Part shown: in pieces, positions 60,667 through 64,000 of the stretch
Position numbering within the stretch: the first letter of the stretch is position 1
Layout: the number at the start of each line of letters is the position of its first letter
DNA from: Streptomyces sp. NRRL F-5135
GTDB lineage: Bacteria; Actinomycetota; Actinomycetes; Streptomycetales; Streptomycetaceae
Reading direction: 5' to 3'
Assembly (NCBI RefSeq): GCF_000719775.1
Contig: NZ_JOHR01000001.1
Coordinates: 682,001-746,000, forward strand
DNA length: 64,000 nucleotides
The notes under the pieces: model-generated
Told to the model about the DNA's origin: nothing
Seen by the model: only the letters and a program-made list of their open reading frames with translations
Databases searched by the model: none
Made by a program: the position numbers and the translations under genes

Positions 60667-60712
60667 GTGACCAGCGCATTCCTCACCAGTGCGTTCATGA
60701 CCAGCGCATGAG
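60667..60712 (+). repeat. 15-bp tandem repeat upstream of gap, with a tiny open frame
   Basis: Three 15-base units of the form TGACCAGCGCATTCC (60668-60682, 60683-60697, 60698-60712; 4-5 changes between copies). Read from GTG 60667 they give a 14-residue frame (V-TSAFL-TSAFM-TSA, then TGA at 60709-60711). It may be a leader peptide or a repeated operator for gap; no ribosome site is obvious. Confidence 0.5.
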
Positions 60713-60766
60713 CAGGGCATCGACACACGCCCGGCGCAGACCCACGATCTGGAAGGCAGAGCCGCC

Positions 60767-61765
60767 ATGACCCGCGTCGCCATCAACGGATTCGGCCGCA
60801 TCGGACGCAACACCCTCCGCGCCCTGACCGAGCGCGACAGCGACCTCGACGTGGTCGCCGTCAACGACCTCACCGCCCCCGCCGACCTCGCGCACCTGCT
60901 CAAGTACGACAGCGCGCTCGGCCGCTTCGGCCGCTCCGTCGAGGTCGACGGAGCCGAACTCGTGGTCGACGGCCGCCGCGTCAAGGTGCTCGCCGAACGC
61001 GAGCCCGCCGACCTGCCGTGGGCGGAGCTCGGCGTCGACATCGTGCTCGAGTCCACCGGCCGCTTCACCGCGGCCACCGCCGCCCGGGCGCACCTCCGCG
61101 CGGGCGCCGGCCGGGTCCTGGTGAGCGCTCCTTCCGACGGAGCCGACGTCACACTGGCCTACGGCGTCAACACGGACACCTACGACCCCGCCGAGCACGT
61201 GATCGTCTCGAACGCCTCGTGCACCACGAACGCGCTGGCCCCCCTGGCATCCGTCCTGGACGACCTGGCGGGCATCGAGCACGGCTTCATGACGACGGTG
61301 CACGCCTACACCCAGGAACAGAACCTCCAGGACGGTCCCCACCGCGATCCCCGCCGTGCCCGCGCCGCCGGGGTGAACATCGTGCCCACCACCACCGGAG
61401 CCGCCAAGGCCATCGGCCTGGTGCTGCCCAACCTCGACGGCAAGCTGTCGGGCGACTCGATCCGCGTGCCGGTCCCGGTCGGTTCGATCGTGGAGCTGAA
61501 CACGACGGTCTCCCGCGAGGTCACGCGCGACGAGGTGCTCGCGGCCTACCGCGCCGCCGCGGACGGCGAGCTCAAGGGCATCCTCGAATACGCCGACGAG
61601 CCGCTGGTCTCCAGCGACATCACCGGCCACCCGGCGTCGTCGATCTTCGACTCGGCCCTGACCCGCGTCGACGGCAGGCACGTCAAGGTGGTGGCCTGGT
61701 ACGACAACGAGTGGGGCTTCTCGAACCGGGTCGTCGACACGCTGGAACTGCTCGCGCGCGCCTGA
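60767..61765 (+). CDS. gap: Type I glyceraldehyde-3-phosphate dehydrogenase
   Basis: A 332-residue GAPDH. NAD-binding start VAINGFGRIGRNTLRAL (GxGxxG at 8-13), the NAD-preferring VNDL (Asp34), active-site Cys152 in SNASCTTNALAP, His179 in MTTVHAYT and the substrate loop TTTGAAKAIG. It is a glycolytic enzyme, here in a stand-alone gene (no pgk/tpi neighbours), so it is probably a second paralogue. ATG 60767 has TGGAAGG 9 bases upstream. Regulation by the GlxA-type protein upstream is possible but not shown. Confidence 0.96.
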   Translation: MTRVAINGFGRIGRNTLRALTERDSDLDVVAVNDLTAPADLAHLLKYDSALGRFGRSVEVDGAELVVDGRRVKVLAEREPADLPWAELGVDIVLESTGRFTAATAARAHLRAGAGRVLVSAPSDGADVTLAYGVNTDTYDPAEHVIVSNASCTTNALAPLASVLDDLAGIEHGFMTTVHAYTQEQNLQDGPHRDPRRARAAGVNIVPTTTGAAKAIGLVLPNLDGKLSGDSIRVPVPVGSIVELNTTVSREVTRDEVLAAYRAAADGELKGILEYADEPLVSSDITGHPASSIFDSALTRVDGRHVKVVAWYDNEWGFSNRVVDTLELLARA

Positions 61766-61826
61766 GCCACGCGTGCCGGGCGCCCCGCCCGGTCAGCGCC
61801 CCGCACCTCCACGGGCCCCCGCCCGG

Positions 61827-64000
61827 TCAGCGCTGCGCGTGCCGGGCCTCCAGCGCCGTCCTCGCCCGCCGCACCAGCCCGTCCGCGCCGCAGCTCTCCG
61901 CCAGTTCCAGCCCGCAGGACAGCTCCGCCGGGAAGCCGGCCGCGATCCCGTACTCGACCCGCGCGGCGGCGCGTTCGTACGCGCACGGCGAGGACTCCAG
62001 GTGCGCCACCGCCTGTCCCAGCAGTTCGATCCGCGACTCGCGGTCCTCCTTCAGGGACGCCGCGCAGCACAGGGCGATACCGATGGCCGTGTGCGTGCCG
62101 AAGCGCTCGGCGCGGTCGCGGGCGTACGAGGCGAGCTGGGCGGCCCGGTCCGGGTCCTCGTCCGCGAGGGCCCGTGCCAGGTCGCACGCCCAGGGGGCCA
62201 TGACGACGCTGTGCCGGCCCCGGGACGTCAACGCCCGTCCGGCCGCTTCGAGTTCGGCCACGGCCTCCCGCTTGCGGCCGAGCGCGAGCAGCAGCCGGCC
62301 GCGCACGGAGGGCGCGTCGGGGATGACGATCGAGGACGAGTAGGGCGTGGTGAACGCGTAGCGTTCGGCGGCCTCGTGCGCCTCGTCGACCCGGCCGCGC
62401 GCGAGCAGGGTGTCGATGAGCATGCAGGCGGCGTCCCAGTGCATGGGCAGCCCGTCGCCCACCCGGTCGGCCAGCCGCAGGCTCTCGCGCAGATACGTCT
62501 CGGCGTCCGCGAGCCGGCCGCGCCTGCGGTGCACGTATCCGACGAGCGCGTGCGCGAAGGCGAGGTGGCCGCCGCTCCAGCCGGAGATCTCGAACGCCCG
62601 CAGCGCCTCCGTGAACAGGCTCTCCGCGCGGTCGAGCCGGTCGGCGAAGGCGTACGAGAGGCCCAGCAGGGCCGGTGGTTCGAAGCCCCACGCGGCGTCG
62701 GTCCAGCCGATGCCGGCCGGAAGACCGCCGTCCACCAGCGCGCGGTCCGCGATCTGGACGACCTCCTCGGCGTTCTCGCCCCGGGCCGTGCCGTCGAAGG
62801 CGCGCAGCATCAGCAGGACGCGCTCGGTGTTGTCGCGCCCGGTGATCCCCTCCGCCGTACGGGCCAGCCTGCGCGAACGCCCCGGCCCGTCCTCCTCGAC
62901 CGCCTGCACTCCCTCCCACAGGAAGTGCGCGGCCTGGAGCCGCATCCGGTCGGGTCCGGGCTCGGCGCGGGCCGCTTCGGTGGCGACCACGTGCGCGGCG
63001 TCCCCGGCCTGGTTGTTGTGGATGAGGGCCTGGGAGAGCCGGAAGACGACGTCCACGCGGAGCGAGTCGTCCAGGTGCTCGGTGTGCAGCGCCGCCCGCA
63101 GATGGGCGACGGTGGTGGCGGGCGAGGTGAGCAGGGTGGCGCAGCCCAGTTCGTACTGCACGAGGGGGCGGACATGATCCAACGGCGGTTCGGTCAGGGC
63201 GCGTTCGAGGCAGCGCCGCGCGGCGTCGGGCGCCCCGACGGCGAGGTGCTCGGCGGCGGCCTCGCGCAGCTGCTCGACCAGTTCCGCGTCGCCGTCCGGA
63301 TGCACTTCGAGCAGGTGCGGTGCGGCGGCCGCCGCGCCCCGGCCGCTGCGGGTCACCGCCCAGGCGGCCAGGCCGTGCATCGCGGTGCGGACACCGGAGG
63401 GAATGGCGCGGTAGATGGCCCCCGCGATCAGCGGATGGACGAATTCGAGCGGGTCCGTGCCGACGAGAATGCGCGCGGCCCGCAGCCGCTCCGCGCACTC
63501 GTCGGCCTCCTCATGGCTCATCCCCGCCAGCGAGACCGCGAGGTCGAGCGAGATGTCCGTGCCCAGGATCGCGGCGGCCCAGGCGAACCGGGTGGTCGCC
63601 GTGCCCAGTTCCTCCAGCCGGGCGATGAGTCCCTGGCCGCGCGCCGAGGCGCCCAGCGCCCGCAGCCGGCCGGCGGACTCCTCGACCGGGGCGAGCCCGG
63701 CGTCCCGCACCTTGGCGAGCAGTTCGACCGTCTCGTACGCGTTGCCGCCGGTCACCGCCCACACCTCGCGGCAGAACGGGTCGTCCGCCTCCTCGCCGAG
63801 GGCGGCCCGGGTGAGCCCGGCGGTGGCGTCGGCGGTCAGGGCACGCAGGCTGACCAGCAGTTTGGCCGCCATCCCGAGCGTGTGCAGATGCCGTACGGCC
63901 TCCCCTACGGCCTCTTCCGTGCGGTACGCGACGACGACCAGCACGGGCTGCGCGCCGGGCGGGCGCTGCGCGAAGGAGGCGAGCCAGGCGAGGGTCTCCA
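61827..64000 (-). CDS. Large AAA/NB-ATPase-TPR protein (LuxR-like family without C-terminal HTH), 5' end outside window
   Basis: The frame runs to the right edge, giving the last 724 residues. The fragment starts in the AAA-type ATPase region (VLVVVAYRTEE strand, the S2 region of an Orc/LuxR-type NTPase) and continues as helical TPR-like pairs (EAAAEHLAVGAPDAARRCLERAL, ALIHNNQAGDAAHVV, AFAHALVGYVHRRRGRLADAETYLRESL in part). It ends at GLVRRARTALEARHAQR without the LuxR HTH that usually closes such proteins. It may therefore be a truncated LuxR-family regulator or an HTH-less relative. The P-loop is outside the window. Convergent with gap. Confidence 0.8.
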   Translation of the reverse strand, partial: ETLAWLASFAQRPPGAQPVLVVVAYRTEEAVGEAVRHLHTLGMAAKLLVSLRALTADATAGLTRAALGEEADDPFCREVWAVTGGNAYETVELLAKVRDAGLAPVEESAGRLRALGASARGQGLIARLEELGTATTRFAWAAAILGTDISLDLAVSLAGMSHEEADECAERLRAARILVGTDPLEFVHPLIAGAIYRAIPSGVRTAMHGLAAWAVTRSGRGAAAAAPHLLEVHPDGDAELVEQLREAAAEHLAVGAPDAARRCLERALTEPPLDHVRPLVQYELGCATLLTSPATTVAHLRAALHTEHLDDSLRVDVVFRLSQALIHNNQAGDAAHVVATEAARAEPGPDRMRLQAAHFLWEGVQAVEEDGPGRSRRLARTAEGITGRDNTERVLLMLRAFDGTARGENAEEVVQIADRALVDGGLPAGIGWTDAAWGFEPPALLGLSYAFADRLDRAESLFTEALRAFEISGWSGGHLAFAHALVGYVHRRRGRLADAETYLRESLRLADRVGDGLPMHWDAACMLIDTLLARGRVDEAHEAAERYAFTTPYSSSIVIPDAPSVRGRLLLALGRKREAVAELEAAGRALTSRGRHSVVMAPWACDLARALADEDPDRAAQLASYARDRAERFGTHTAIGIALCCAASLKEDRESRIELLGQAVAHLESSPCAYERAAARVEYGIAAGFPAELSCGLELAESCGADGLVRRARTALEARHAQR

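Noticed and set aside
1-64000. tRNA, rRNA or transposase genes
   Set aside because: No cloverleaf-like or rRNA-like stretch and no transposase motif was recognised by eye; a dedicated search was not possible.

Overview
The window looks like a chromosomal segment of a Streptomyces or a close relative. The evidence is very high G+C, frequent GTG and TTG starts, many 4-base (GTGA/ATGA) start-stop overlaps, a WhiB-like Fe-S regulator, a two-domain small laccase, a complete conservon (cvnA-D plus a P450), a DUF397/Scr1-type regulator pair, NHEJ ligase genes and many secreted enzymes with twin-arginine leaders. No rRNA, tRNA, CRISPR array, transposase or prophage gene was recognised.

Layout. 0-4 kb: the 3' end of an acyl-ACP desaturase, a GH46 chitosanase, a WhiB-like protein, a two-domain VOC protein and a class IV aminotransferase. 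4-10 kb: a secreted redox and sugar group, consisting of a small laccase, a divergent ThuA + glucose/sorbosone-dehydrogenase protein, and a translationally coupled cupredoxin + OmpL47-like repeats + 3-keto-disaccharide-hydrolase protein, closed by a strong terminator. 10-12.8 kb: divergent LigD-type polymerase and ATP-dependent ligase genes, and a YchJ-like protein. 12.9-22.3 kb: a carbohydrate locus with an IclR regulator and SMP-30 lactonase on one strand and, divergently, a galactonate-dehydratase-like enzyme, a zinc dehydrogenase, an unknown TIM-barrel-like protein and a ChvE-MmsA-MmsB sugar ABC transporter. 22.5-26.2 kb: a methyltransferase, a DUF397/HTH pair, an anti-sigma-like ATPase and a small coupled partner. 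26.3-30.9 kb: a ROK regulator, xylA and xylB (xylose isomerase and kinase), with a structured inverted-repeat element between ROK and xylA. 31-34.3 kb: tdh-kbl-lysR (threonine to glycine plus acetyl-CoA).

34.4-36.7 kb: a DMT transporter divergent from a TetR regulator, with a 50-bp palindrome between them. 36.8-39.1 kb: a two-component system. 39.2-43.1 kb: an FAD monooxygenase and a 14-TM MFS exporter, divergent from a small HTH-like protein, with nested TTGAC palindromes in between. 43.5-45.9 kb: a class I terpene synthase of unknown product and a PGRP-type amidase. 45.9-51 kb: the conservon, read A-B-C-D-P450, whose P450 lacks the EXXR motif. 51.3-53.2 kb: a transferase-like gene split by a frameshift that coincides with a 7-bp tandem repeat. 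53.3-60.5 kb: an NB-ARC/TPR protein with a degenerate P-loop, a MmyB-like HTH regulator, a D-Ala-D-Ala carboxypeptidase, a pentapeptide-repeat protein and a GlxA/AraC regulator. 60.8-64 kb: gap and the 3' part of a large ATPase/TPR regulator-like gene.

How it works together: the left half is mainly carbon acquisition (chitosan, keto-sugars, pentoses and acid sugars) with dedicated regulators. The right half is signalling, specialised metabolism and envelope functions. A recurring feature is short tandem repeats with 5-, 7-, 10-, 13-, 15- and 24-bp units, placed between genes or inside coding regions. In one case (7-bp unit) the repeat sits exactly where a gene changes frame.
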